A DNA stretch of 64,000 bases from Blastopirellula sediminis (GCF_020966755.1 NZ_JAJKFT010000010.1:4000481-4064480), one strand, 5' to 3'; shown: positions 16,653 to 25,647, numbered from the stretch's first letter. A program made the numbers and translations. The notes: a model not told the origin generated them from the sequence alone.

Positions 16653-18311
16653 ATGCATCGCCGCGAATTGTTGAAAGGCGCCGCCGCCGCGCTCGCCTCC
16701 ACCGCTTTTCCATGGGCCTCGCTGCTAAGCGTCAGTGCCGCCCAGGCGGGACTCAAACCGCTGGGAGAGCCGCATAAGTTCAGCTTTGAAGTCCTAAAGA
16801 ACCAGGCTCGCGAGTTGGCGAGCAACGAATACATACCGCCGCGCGATACGCTTCCCGAACCGATCGCCAAGCTCGATTGGGATCATTGGCAAGCGATCCG
16901 TTTTGACGATGAGCAATCGCTCTGGCGCGACAACGATCTCTGGTTCCAGGCACGCTTCTTTCATCTCGGCTTTACGATCAAAACGCCGGTCCGGATGTTT
17001 GAAGTCGCCGACGGCCAGGCACAAGAGTTGGCGTACGACTTGGAGATGTTCGACTATGGCAAGAGCGGCGTGAAGCCGGAGACGTTGCCGGCCGATCTCG
17101 GCTTCGCCGGCTTTCGTTTGAACTTTCATACCGACTGGATGCGGGACGTCGCCGCGTTCCAAGGCGCCAGTTACTTCCGCGCGGTCGGCGGCGAAAAGCA
17201 GTATGGCCAATCGGCGCGCGGATTGGCGGTCGACTGCGGCATGGGATACCCGGAAGAGTTCCCGAACTTCATCGCTTATTACCTGGAGCGGCCGAGCAAA
17301 GACTCGTCGACGGTGACCGTCTACGGCTTGCTCGATTCGCCCAGCGTCAGCGGCGCCTATCGCTTTCTGCTCACGCCAGGCGATACGTTCGTGATGGACA
17401 TCGACGCCGCCCTCTATCCGCGGAAAGAGATTGCGCGGCTCGGCATCGCACCGCTGACCAGCATGTATCAGTACGGTGAGAACGATCAGCGGATGGCCAA
17501 CGATTGGCGGCCCGAGATTCACGACACCGACGGTCTGCAAATGTGGACTGGCGGCGGCGAATGGATCTGGCGACCGCTGGTCAATCCGCAAGGCGTTCGC
17601 GTCAATTCGTACTTCGACGACAACCCGCGCGGCTTTGGTCTCTTGCAGCGCGATCATGACTTCGACCACTACCAGGATGACGGCGTCTTCTACGATCGCC
17701 GCCCGAGCGTCTGGGTTGAACCGAAGCACGACGCTGACGGCCAGGGTTGGGGGAAAGGCTCGGTGATGCTGGTCGAGATTCCGACGGTCGACGAAACGTT
17801 CGACAACATCGTCGCCTTCTGGAATCCGGTCGAGAAGCCGCAGCGCGGCGAAGAAGTGTCGCTCGGTTACAAACTCTATTGGGGCGCTCGGCCGCCGGTC
17901 ACGCCGCAAGGAGCGACCGTTCGCGCCACGCGAACCGGAATCGGCGGCGTTGTGGGACAGCCGCGGAAGTATTTCTCGTGGCGGTTCGCGGTTGATTTCG
18001 CCGGCGGCGACTTCGGCCACTTAGGAACGGACGCGCAGGTCGAACCGGTGATCGAAGCGTCACGCGGTCTGGTCGAGATTACGTCGGCCCGGCCGTTAAT
18101 TGAAGTGAACGGCGAAGGCGTCAGCGGCTACCGAGCGATGTTCGACTTGAAGCCGACCGACAACAGCTTGGAGCCGATCAACATCCGAATGTATCTGCGC
18201 TGCAACGGTCAGGCGCTGACCGAGACGTGGCTCTATCAGTGGACCCCGCCGAGCGATGTGCAGTTGGTCGAGCCGGCGGCAGAGAAAGCATCGCCGAAAG
18301 CGAAGACGTAA
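16653..18311 (+). CDS. opgD: OpgD/MdoG-type periplasmic glucan biosynthesis protein, Tat signal
   Basis: The 552-residue protein matches the MdoG/OpgG-OpgD family that modifies osmoregulated periplasmic glucans. The N-terminus MHRRELLKGAAAALAS is a twin-arginine signal, as in OpgD (551 residues in E. coli), unlike the Sec signal of OpgG. The first domain has FHLGFTIKTPVRMFEV, and NFHTDWMRDVAAFQGASYFRAVG lies near residue 160. FGLLQRDHDFDHYQDDGVFYDRRPSVWVEP near residue 330 is the most conserved family segment. The ATG at 16653 is preferred over the TTG 6 bp upstream. No OpgH glycosyltransferase is nearby. Confidence 0.9.
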   Translation: MHRRELLKGAAAALASTAFPWASLLSVSAAQAGLKPLGEPHKFSFEVLKNQARELASNEYIPPRDTLPEPIAKLDWDHWQAIRFDDEQSLWRDNDLWFQARFFHLGFTIKTPVRMFEVADGQAQELAYDLEMFDYGKSGVKPETLPADLGFAGFRLNFHTDWMRDVAAFQGASYFRAVGGEKQYGQSARGLAVDCGMGYPEEFPNFIAYYLERPSKDSSTVTVYGLLDSPSVSGAYRFLLTPGDTFVMDIDAALYPRKEIARLGIAPLTSMYQYGENDQRMANDWRPEIHDTDGLQMWTGGGEWIWRPLVNPQGVRVNSYFDDNPRGFGLLQRDHDFDHYQDDGVFYDRRPSVWVEPKHDADGQGWGKGSVMLVEIPTVDETFDNIVAFWNPVEKPQRGEEVSLGYKLYWGARPPVTPQGATVRATRTGIGGVVGQPRKYFSWRFAVDFAGGDFGHLGTDAQVEPVIEASRGLVEITSARPLIEVNGEGVSGYRAMFDLKPTDNSLEPINIRMYLRCNGQALTETWLYQWTPPSDVQLVEPAAEKASPKAKT

Positions 18312-18317
18312 ACCAAC

Positions 18318-18350
18318 TTGGTTAGCCCTGGTAGCTCCGCTACCAGGGCG
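18318..18350 (+). repeat. Palindromic element, copy A
   Basis: CCCTGGTAGC pairs with GCTACCAGGG over a TCC loop (18326-18348). The 33-bp block is repeated in reverse orientation at 18471-18503. No T-run follows, so a classical terminator is unlikely. Confidence 0.75.
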
Positions 18351-18470
18351 GCGCAGCCGCAGGAAGCTCAATCCCCGGCAAATAAAAAAGGGGCGGCATG
18401 CACGCTCCAACGAAAATCATTTCGCCGTTGTTCGATACGCCGCGGAGTGTTGCTTCTTGCCGACGATGTC

Positions 18471-18503
18471 GGCCCCGGTAGCGGAGCTGCCGCGGCTAAC
18501 CGG
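18471..18503 (-). repeat. Palindromic element, copy B (inverted)
   Basis: Read on the minus strand this block shares GGTTAGCC, AGCTCCGCTACC and GGGC with copy A, with a few differences that partly preserve pairing. The pair brackets the gap between opgD and the converging kinase gene. Confidence 0.7.
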
Positions 18504-18536
18504 AAATGACGTGAGACGAGACCGCGAAGCGAACCC

Positions 18537-19721
18537 TTAGTCCACTTCCGGTTCCTGCATTTCTTCGTCGAGGCTGCGCAGCTCTTCGACCCAGAGGCGG
18601 ATTTCGTTTTCGTATTCGCTCGCCAGGTCCCCTTTGACCAGTTGGCGATGGAACGCGGCGGCGCCCCCTTTGCGATGTTCGGCGTCTTCGGCCGTGGGGA
18701 AGCGACGCATCGGATCGGGGGCGATCAGCCCGCGGCAGAAGGTCATCAGCAATTCATTGCAGGCGACTTCTTCCGGCAGGATGTCGGTCAGACGCTGCGC
18801 GAGGAACCGCTTCGCTTCGAGCAAATCGCGATAGTTGTTCAGCCCGGCGAAGAGGGAACGCCCGGCTAACATTTCGATCAGCACGTAACCGAGGCTCGCC
18901 AGGTCGCTGCGCGGCGACGCTTCGTTACCTTCCAGCACTTCCGGCGCGGCGTACGACGGCGTGCAGGTCCGTTCTTTCGGCGGCGCGTCGATCATGAAGG
19001 CCGAACCGATATCGATCAGCTTGGCCGTTCCGGTCCGCTTCAGCATCAAGTTCGACGGCTTTACGTCGCCATGGACGATCCCTTCGCGATGCAGCGCGGC
19101 GAGCGCCGCCAGACAATCCCGAACGATCGCCACGGCCACGCCCGGCTTGAAGCGCGGTTGATCGGGCCCCTTGGTGACGATCACCTGGTTGATGTATTCC
19201 CACCGCTTTTGCGTAACGCGATCACGGATCCGCTCGACCATGCCGGGGGTGAGCAACTCTTGCAAGTCGTAGCCGTCGACCCATTCCATCACCATCACGC
19301 GAATGCGGCGGCGATCGAGGAAGTTATGGACTTCCAGCAGGTTGTGCTGCTGAATCTGGGCGACGCGCGACGCGATCTGCGCGATGCGGTTCATCGCGAT
19401 TTCGTAGGTATGAATCCCCTCGTAGCGTTCGGGGGAGAAGACCTTCACGGCGAGCGGGATCGTAAAATCGTCCGCTCCGCGGCGTTCGGTCAAAAAGACC
19501 ATTCCCTGGCCGCCGCAGCCCAACAGGCGGCGCAGTTTATAGTGTTCCGTCCAGCTCGATCGCTTGGCGTGAACGAGCTCGTCGTAGCGCCGCAGCAGAT
19601 CCTCAGGACATTTGAAGGTCTTCCCCTCGCTGAAGGTCAGCGTGGGATGCAGGTCATGGCGCGTCGTGGTGAGCATCGGCTGGGCCTTATCATCACCGAG
19701 GGGGTATTCGAAGTCTGCCAT
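18537..19721 (-). CDS. Ser/Thr protein kinase with variant catalytic motifs
   Basis: This 394-residue cytoplasmic kinase has a glycine loop LLGCGGQGMVF (about 67-76), ATP-binding Lys93 in LAVKVF, a catalytic loop HGDVKPSN (217-224) and APE at 259-261. Two motifs differ from the standard: HRD is HGD (non-RD type) and DFG is DIG (237-239). Asp219, Lys221, Asn224 and Asp237 remain, so activity is likely. There is an N-terminal extension of about 60 residues and an acidic C-terminal tail, but no membrane segment or sensor domain. It is a single gene. Its targets could include FHA proteins, such as the activator at 10916, but nothing here links them. Confidence 0.9.
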   Translation of the reverse strand: MADFEYPLGDDKAQPMLTTTRHDLHPTLTFSEGKTFKCPEDLLRRYDELVHAKRSSWTEHYKLRRLLGCGGQGMVFLTERRGADDFTIPLAVKVFSPERYEGIHTYEIAMNRIAQIASRVAQIQQHNLLEVHNFLDRRRIRVMVMEWVDGYDLQELLTPGMVERIRDRVTQKRWEYINQVIVTKGPDQPRFKPGVAVAIVRDCLAALAALHREGIVHGDVKPSNLMLKRTGTAKLIDIGSAFMIDAPPKERTCTPSYAAPEVLEGNEASPRSDLASLGYVLIEMLAGRSLFAGLNNYRDLLEAKRFLAQRLTDILPEEVACNELLMTFCRGLIAPDPMRRFPTAEDAEHRKGGAAAFHRQLVKGDLASEYENEIRLWVEELRSLDEEMQEPEVD

Positions 19722-19829
19722 TACTAGGACCGAGTCATCTTAAGAAGCATGATGGGAAAGCGTCTAGATGAATATCCTGCGGCCTGATGGGGGGGCAAGC
19801 CGTAGGGATCATCCCTATCAAGGGCAATC

Positions 19830-20798
19830 TCAGCGGGGAGCGGGACGCAGTGGGAACCCAAGGCGTTTGTCGACCACGTTGATCAGCGGCTCGCCGGCGC
19901 GAAAACGACGGAGGTTTTCGCAGAACAAGTCGGTGACGTCATCGTTTCGAGTGCGGCCTTGGGCGCCGACATGCGGCGTAATAATCACATTGTCAAAATC
20001 CCAGAGCGGACTATCGGGGGGCAAGGGCTCGACTTCGGCGACGTCGACTCCTGCCGCGGATAGATGTTTCGACTCCAGAGCGTGGATCAATGCGGACTCG
20101 CGAACAACTTGTCCGCGGGCCACATTAATAAAGATAGCGCCCGTTTTCATCGCTGCAAATTGATCTGTATCAAATAGATACCGAGTTTCGTCGTTGAGCG
20201 GCAAGGCGAGGATTACGACGTCCGACTGGGCCAACAGGTCATTCAGGCGGTCGGCCGGCCACAACTCATCAACGCACTCTGGTTTGTCGTACGGACAGTA
20301 GTCGGTCGCGATGATGCGATTTTGAAACGGGACCAGGATTTCGGCCAATCGCCGCCCATTTCCGCCGAGACCGACAATGCCGACCGTTTTGCCGTGCAGG
20401 TCCCCCGTCGGTCGGCGGATGTATTCTTTTTTCAACTGGGCTCGGAAAAAGGTTGGAAGCGAACGAACCACTCCCAAGAGCAGCGCCATCGTCTGCTCGG
20501 CCACCTGGTTGGCGAACAACCCCGAGGCGCTCGTAACCGGAATTTCCGATGCAATCACTTCCGGAACCAGACAGTGATCCATCCCGGCGGCCGACGACTG
20601 AATCCACTGCAGACGCCCCTGCGCAACCGTTTCAGCCCAGGGAACCGGAACCTTGGCGTGACCGCAGTAAATGTCGGCCTGCGGCAGCGCTTCGGCGATC
20701 CCCTCTTGGCCGGCGTCAATCACGTTCCAATCGCCGGCGGCTTCCCGAATCTGCTCTAGATGAGCCGGGACGGTTTGATAACAAAGAACGATATTCAT
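19830..20798 (-). CDS. D-2-hydroxyacid dehydrogenase
   Basis: The 322-residue enzyme of the D-isomer 2-hydroxyacid dehydrogenase family reduces 2-oxoacids with NAD(P)H. The NAD loop is TVGIVGLGGNGRRLAEIL. The catalytic Arg lies in FINVARGQVVRESAL, the Glu in VAEVEPLPPDSPLW and the His in VIITPHVGAQ. Its divergence in the N-terminal half (WIQSSAAGMDHCL) fits the subfamily with GhrA-like and phosphoglycerate-like members. The substrate cannot be set from sequence. It is divergent from the MATE gene, with 173 bp between. Confidence 0.88.
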   Translation of the reverse strand: MNIVLCYQTVPAHLEQIREAAGDWNVIDAGQEGIAEALPQADIYCGHAKVPVPWAETVAQGRLQWIQSSAAGMDHCLVPEVIASEIPVTSASGLFANQVAEQTMALLLGVVRSLPTFFRAQLKKEYIRRPTGDLHGKTVGIVGLGGNGRRLAEILVPFQNRIIATDYCPYDKPECVDELWPADRLNDLLAQSDVVILALPLNDETRYLFDTDQFAAMKTGAIFINVARGQVVRESALIHALESKHLSAAGVDVAEVEPLPPDSPLWDFDNVIITPHVGAQGRTRNDDVTDLFCENLRRFRAGEPLINVVDKRLGFPLRPAPR

Positions 20799-20971
20799 GG
20801 GGCTAGTTCACAAAAACTTCTTCGTAATTTTTCTATCGTACCCGGCGGTGCGAATCTGCGTGAGACCGGTTTTCCTTCGCTTGCGATATAATTCAACCGA
20901 TTGGCGAACCTATCGGCGACCGCGATGTCCTGGGGGAACCGATTAGAACCAATCCTTCTAAAGACCCCGCA

Positions 20972-22387
20972 ATGGACGCAACGCCTCACCTGCTCTCGGA
21001 AAACGCCTCTTGGTGGCGTCGGCGCTGCGGAATTCGCGAAGTATTGATCGTCGCGCTGCCGCTGGTGATCTCGACCGCTTCCTGGTCGCTGACCAACTTC
21101 ATCGACCGGATGTTTCTCTTCTGGCATTCGAAGGAAGCGATGGCCGCGTCATTGCCGGCGGGGATGCTCCACTTCTCGATACTCTGCTTTCCGATCGGCG
21201 TGGCGTCGTATGTTAATACCTTCGTCTCCCAATACAATGGCGCCGGCGAACATCGGCGAATCGGGCCGATCGTCGTCCAGGGAATCCTTTGGGGCTGCTT
21301 CGTCGCTCCCTTCTTCTTTTTGGCCGCAATTCCCGCGAATTACGCCTTTCACGTCAGTACGGTCGATCCGGAAGTCGCCCGTCTGGAAGGAGTCTATTTC
21401 TGGGTGTTGGCCTTTGGCGGCGGCGCATCGATCGTCGCCAACGCGATGTCGGCGTTTTTCTCCGGGCGGCAGAAGAACGGAATCGTGATGGCGGTCGACA
21501 GTAGTTCCTGCCTGGTCAACATGGTCCTCGACTACTTTTTCATCTTCGGGTACGTCTCGTTCGTGCCGGACGGAATCGCCGGCGCGGCGTGGGCGACCGT
21601 CATCAGTCAGTGGGCGAAGGTCGTACTCTACGGCGGGCTGATCGTGCTGCCGGCCAATTGGCGCGAGTATGGTTTTGGCGAAGCGCGGCTTTGGGACTGG
21701 AGCGTGATGCGGCGGTTGCTGCGGTACGGTTCGGCGAGCGGCGTGCAACTGGCGCTGGAAGTTTCGGCCCTTACCTTCTTCCTGTTGATGATGGGGCGTT
21801 TGGGTTCGGAAGCGATGACCGCGACGAATCTCGCCTTCTCGATCAACGGCTTTGCGTTCGTCCCGCTGGTGGGCTTGGGAATCGCCGTCTCGACCTTGGT
21901 CGGAAGAGAAATCGGCGCCGGCCAGCCAAGTATCGCGAGCAACGCCACCTGGTCGGGCTTCATGATCGCGCTGGTCTACGGCGGGACGATGGGGATCATC
22001 TTTTTGACCCTGCCCGATCTGTTTCTGACGTTTCATAAAGGGACCGACCACAGCGTCGTCGCTCAGCCGGAAGGGGTCTTGGCGACCGTGACCATTCTGC
22101 TGCAGTTCGTCGCGGTCTTCTGTTTGCTCGACGCGACGAACGTCGTCTTTGTCAGCGCGCTGAAAGGCGCCGGCGACGTAAGGTTTGTGATGGTAGCGAC
22201 TTGCGTGATTTCGATCCTGCTCGTCGGCGGCGGAGCGGCCGTTTTGCTAACCGGCGGCGGACTGTATGGCTGTTGGGTCGTGCTGACCCTTTGGGTCTTT
22301 ACCATGGGAGCGACCCATTTTGTCCGGTTTTTGATCGGTCGCTGGCGCAGCATGAAGGTGATCGAGCCGGAATTGGTTTCGGCGTAA
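20972..22387 (+). CDS. MATE-family multidrug exporter
   Basis: The 471-residue inner membrane protein has 12 hydrophobic segments in two halves, as usual for MATE cation-coupled exporters. The first half includes ALPLVISTASWSLTNFIDRMFLFWHS. The second begins after VMRRLLRYGSASGVQLALEV, and SINGFAFVPLVGLGIAVSTLVGREIGAGQ carries the conserved QNxGA-like site. Substrates are unknown. The gene stands alone and is followed by a pair of palindromic repeats. Confidence 0.92.
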   Translation: MDATPHLLSENASWWRRRCGIREVLIVALPLVISTASWSLTNFIDRMFLFWHSKEAMAASLPAGMLHFSILCFPIGVASYVNTFVSQYNGAGEHRRIGPIVVQGILWGCFVAPFFFLAAIPANYAFHVSTVDPEVARLEGVYFWVLAFGGGASIVANAMSAFFSGRQKNGIVMAVDSSSCLVNMVLDYFFIFGYVSFVPDGIAGAAWATVISQWAKVVLYGGLIVLPANWREYGFGEARLWDWSVMRRLLRYGSASGVQLALEVSALTFFLLMMGRLGSEAMTATNLAFSINGFAFVPLVGLGIAVSTLVGREIGAGQPSIASNATWSGFMIALVYGGTMGIIFLTLPDLFLTFHKGTDHSVVAQPEGVLATVTILLQFVAVFCLLDATNVVFVSALKGAGDVRFVMVATCVISILLVGGGAAVLLTGGGLYGCWVVLTLWVFTMGATHFVRFLIGRWRSMKVIEPELVSA

Positions 22388-22419
22388 GTCCTTTTGAGTA
22401 GAGGGCTTGTGGTGTCTGT

Positions 22420-22486
22420 GTAGGGTGCGTCTAGACGCACCGGGATCAAGACGGTTCCCATTTCGGTGCGTCCAGACGCACCCTAC
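22420..22486. repeat. Nested palindromic repeat pair
   Basis: A 23-bp arm at 22420-22442 and its inverted copy at 22464-22486 differ at one base and are separated by 21 bp. Each arm contains its own palindrome (GGTGCGTCTAGACGCACC is perfect). The region can form one long hairpin or two short ones and lies just after the MATE gene. Confidence 0.8.
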
Positions 22487-22657
22487 CCTTCTCTCCTCCG
22501 GGCGTTAAATCTCGGCCGGCTTCTCGGTTGAAATCAGGGGTGCGCTTCCCACTTCTTATAACGCTGAAAATGGAGAAATACGCGCAATTAGACGCCTGTT
22601 CTTGGCGAATAGTCGACTTCTGGTCATAATGAGTAGCTATCGCATCGCTCTGAATTC

Positions 22658-23659
22658 TTGGCGACCGCCCACGACGCACCTCTAACGTGGCGCCGCAGAC
22701 TGATCGCGACCTTCCTCCACTTAGCCCATCCCGCCAATAAGCTTCCTAGGGGAGTACGAGCAATAACTACGTCAAAGACCCAAATTGGCATGCTGACGAT
22801 TGTAATTATCGTCGCGCTTCGCTTGGTTATCGGTTGGCACTTCTTCATGGAAGGGTCGAAGAAGATCAAATCGGGCGAGTTCTCCTCGGCTGGTTTTCTG
22901 CGAAACGCCAAGGGACCATTCGCCGACTACTTCCGTAACCTCAGTGACGACCCCAACGGCCGGAAGCGACTGGATCGCGATTATGTGCTTGGCTGGTGGG
23001 ATTACTACGGCAAACAGGCCAACGCTCAGTTTGGCTTTGACGCCGCAGGCCAAGAAAAAGTCGGAAATCTGTACAAGATTTACGCCCAGCGGCTCACTTC
23101 CTATATGAACGATATCGCCGAAGACAGAAAGGAATACTTCCTGGAAGTCGAACGGTTGGCGAAGGCTCGCGCCCGGGCCGATAGCGACGACCTGCAGTAC
23201 GAGCTCGACCGTCTGGATAAGAAAGACAAAGAGCTGTTCGGCAAGCTCCAGAAGTGGACCAAGGACATTAAGCAATTGCAGGACGAGTATGTCGAAGACC
23301 TGAATCGACTCGGCCGCGCCGCCGGCGCGACGTCGACCTTTTCGGCGCCCGATCCGAACCAATCAAGGATCGACGTCGTAGTAACTTATGTCACATTCGG
23401 TAGCGGCGTTCTGCTCATCCTCGGCCTATTTACCCGGATTGCGGCGTTAGCTGCCGCTGGCTTCCTGTTGCAAGTGATGGCCGCTCAGTTCCCGGGCTCC
23501 TACGGCGCCGAACCGGTCTACTACCAATCGGTGGAATTCACCGCCCTGCTGCTGTTGGCCGCTATCGGCGCAGGAAAATTCGCCGGACTCGATTTTATTC
23601 TCGGCGCGATGTGCCGCCGGTGTTGCGCGCAAGCCACATCTCCAAACGAAGGGGAGTAA
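22658..23659 (+). CDS. DoxX-like membrane protein split by a soluble insertion
   Basis: The product is up to 333 residues. The first DoxX helix (about 45-66, IVIIVALRLVIGWHFFMEGSKKI) matches the family start. About 170 residues of charged, coiled-coil-forming sequence follow (KEYFLEVERLAKARARADSDD), and then three helices close the domain (about 240-320, with LLILGLFTRIAALAAAGFL). DoxX proteins take part in redox or sulfur metabolism or act as membrane partners of oxidoreductases. The next gene, 2 bp on, is an exported dehydrogenase, so a functional pair is likely. The start is uncertain: TTG 22658 is the longest, and ATG 22790 just before helix 1 is possible; neither has a good ribosome site. 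Confidence 0.78.
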   Translation: MATAHDAPLTWRRRLIATFLHLAHPANKLPRGVRAITTSKTQIGMLTIVIIVALRLVIGWHFFMEGSKKIKSGEFSSAGFLRNAKGPFADYFRNLSDDPNGRKRLDRDYVLGWWDYYGKQANAQFGFDAAGQEKVGNLYKIYAQRLTSYMNDIAEDRKEYFLEVERLAKARARADSDDLQYELDRLDKKDKELFGKLQKWTKDIKQLQDEYVEDLNRLGRAAGATSTFSAPDPNQSRIDVVVTYVTFGSGVLLILGLFTRIAALAAAGFLLQVMAAQFPGSYGAEPVYYQSVEFTALLLLAAIGAGKFAGLDFILGAMCRRCCAQATSPNEGE

Positions 23660-23661
23660 AT

Positions 23662-25428
23662 ATGAACCTGAAGCCTGACGCCAAAAAGGCGGGTAAAGAG
23701 AATTTCGCAGAAGCGGTCGGCGTGAATCGCCGTGACTTCCTGAAGGGTGTGATCGCCGCCGGCGCCGTTTCAGGCGGTGGTTTGGGCGCTATGTACTTCG
23801 GCTATAGCAAGGTCGAAAACCCGGTTCGCATCGGCGTGATCGGCACCGGCGACGAAGGAAGCGTGCTGATCGGCGCGCTGAACCCGGACTACGTCCAGGT
23901 CGTCGCGATCTCCGACATTCGCCCCTACAACGTGCACCGCGCCTTCCACGGCGACCACTCGAGCGATGCGGCCTACTCGGCTCGTCGCGGCTTGATGAAC
24001 GTCTACGGTTGGAAGACCGAAGACGAAGCTCGTCAGCACGTGAAGGTCTACGAAAACTACCAAGATCTGCTCGCCGACGATTCGATCGAAGGGGTCATCT
24101 GCGCCACGCCGCTGTTCATGCACCATCCGGTCGTGATGGACGCGCTGAAGGCGAAGAAGCACGTCCTGACCGAAAAGCTGATGGCCCACAACATCGCGCA
24201 GTGCAAAGAGATGGGCCGCGCCGCCAATAGCGCCGGCTTGCATCTGGCGACCGGTCACCAACGTCACTACAGCGTGCTGTACGACAACGCCGTCAATCTG
24301 CTGCAGTGGGGCCTCTTGGGCGAAGTTCACCACATTCGCGCTCAGTGGCACCGCGGCAACTTGCCCGGCGGCGACAGCTGGTGCCAACCCCTTCCCGGCG
24401 GCGAAGTCGACGCCCAAGGGAAGTTGGTCGACACGATTCTCAGCAACATGAACAAGTTCAAGGCCGCCGCTGAGAAAGGCAAAGGGGGCGACCCGGCTGA
24501 ACTGGCCAAGAACTGGGCGATGTACGAACAGTACAAGGCCTGGAACGAAGACGCCAAGATCAAGCCCGAAAACTACGGCTATAAAGAATTCGAATTGGCA
24601 GACGGTCGCAAGATCTCGGCGATGGAAGAGCTGTGCCGTTGGCGGTTGTGGGATCGTACCGGCGGCGGTCTGATGGCCGAGCTCGGCAGCCACCAGTTGG
24701 ACGCCGCGTCGATCTTCATCAGCTCGCTGCGTAAGGAAAAGGACGGCAAGAAGGTTCACCCGCTGACGGTCCACGCCACCGGCGGTCGCCATACCTTCCC
24801 GTACGATCGCGACGCTGACGATCACGTCTATTGCATGTTCGAGTTCCCTGGACCGGGCTACGACGCCAAGGAAGTCGGCTACTACGACAAGTTCCGCGAC
24901 TTCCCGAACAAGGAAGCGGGCGTTCCGTCGTATGAGCAGGATCCGAACAAAAAGGTCGTCGTCACCTACTCTTCGATCAACGGCAACGGCTTCGGCGGTT
25001 ACGGCGAAGTGGTGATGGGCACCAAGGGGACCCTGGTTCTCGAGACCGAAAAGGAAGTGATGCTGTACAAGAACGGCGGCACGTCGAACGTCAAAGTCGC
25101 CAAGGATAAAGAAGGCGGTCCGACGATGGATACCCAGGCCAGCGGCGCTCCGACGCAAGCGGCCAACATCGCCAACGCGGCGACTTCGGGCCCGGTCAGC
25201 CGCGGTTACACCGAAGAGATCGAGCACTGGGCATACTGCATCCGCAATCCTGCTCCGGAAAACAAGCCGAAGTGCCATCCGGAAGTGGCGATGGGGGACG
25301 CGGTAATCGCGCTGACCGCTCGCTTGGCGATTCAACGTTCGATCGCCGGCAAGGGTGGTTTCGTCCAGTTCAAGGAAGAATGGTTCGACCTGAACAGCGA
25401 CGCGACTCCCGAAGCCGATCTGGCCTAG
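23662..25428 (+). CDS. Tat-exported Gfo/Idh/MocA-family dehydrogenase
   Basis: The 588-residue protein has a twin-arginine signal NRRDFLKGVIAAGAVSGG (about 22-39). The Rossmann domain begins with RIGVIGTGDEGSVLIGAL, and the family lysine lies in HVLTEKLMAHNIAQCKEM. A long C-terminal alpha/beta domain contains GGGLMAELGSHQLDAASIF, NGNGFGGYGEVVMGTKGTLVLETE and RGYTEEIEHWAYCIRN. Planctomycetes have many exported members of this family, probably acting on sugars or cyclitols. The ATG at 23662 has GGGGAG 5 bp upstream; that motif overlaps the end of the DoxX-like gene, so the two are translated together. Confidence 0.9.
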   Translation: MNLKPDAKKAGKENFAEAVGVNRRDFLKGVIAAGAVSGGGLGAMYFGYSKVENPVRIGVIGTGDEGSVLIGALNPDYVQVVAISDIRPYNVHRAFHGDHSSDAAYSARRGLMNVYGWKTEDEARQHVKVYENYQDLLADDSIEGVICATPLFMHHPVVMDALKAKKHVLTEKLMAHNIAQCKEMGRAANSAGLHLATGHQRHYSVLYDNAVNLLQWGLLGEVHHIRAQWHRGNLPGGDSWCQPLPGGEVDAQGKLVDTILSNMNKFKAAAEKGKGGDPAELAKNWAMYEQYKAWNEDAKIKPENYGYKEFELADGRKISAMEELCRWRLWDRTGGGLMAELGSHQLDAASIFISSLRKEKDGKKVHPLTVHATGGRHTFPYDRDADDHVYCMFEFPGPGYDAKEVGYYDKFRDFPNKEAGVPSYEQDPNKKVVVTYSSINGNGFGGYGEVVMGTKGTLVLETEKEVMLYKNGGTSNVKVAKDKEGGPTMDTQASGAPTQAANIANAATSGPVSRGYTEEIEHWAYCIRNPAPENKPKCHPEVAMGDAVIALTARLAIQRSIAGKGGFVQFKEEWFDLNSDATPEADLA

Positions 25429-25457
25429 CAGCCCGTTGGCTTACTCGACGGGCTGCT
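25427..25457 (+). terminator. Hairpin overlapping the stop codon of the dehydrogenase gene
   Basis: AGCAGCCCGT (25427-25436) pairs perfectly with ACGGGCTGCT (25448-25457). No T-run follows; it may protect the 3' end of the mRNA. Confidence 0.55.
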
Positions 25458-25540
25458 GGAACGCAGGGATGCGATCCCAAAATGGCGACGTTAGTCGTTA
25501 TTTTGCGAGCCGCGAAGAGCCCCGCTCTGAGCCTGGCGAG

Positions 25541-25571
25541 GTTGAAAAATGCCACGACGGCATTTTTCAAC
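25541..25571. repeat. 13-bp perfect inverted repeat
   Basis: GTTGAAAAATGCC and GGCATTTTTCAAC are separated by ACGAC. The A- and T-tracts make it symmetric, so it could end transcripts in both directions. Confidence 0.6.
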
Positions 25572-25614
25572 AGAATGCCAGTTTCGCGCTTCATTGCCGA
25601 AAATGCTGACTCAT

Positions 25615-25647
25615 TGACCGCAGCTTCACAGCTGCGGTCATTTTTTT
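25615..25647 (+). terminator. Rho-independent terminator
   Basis: TGACCGCAGC pairs with GCTGCGGTCA over TTCACA, followed by seven T residues. This is the strongest single-direction terminator in the window. Confidence 0.88.

Noticed and set aside
16794-18020. Minus-strand open frame (408 codons) opposite opgD
   Set aside because: The plus-strand gene is a full-length family member; the reverse frame lacks any motif.
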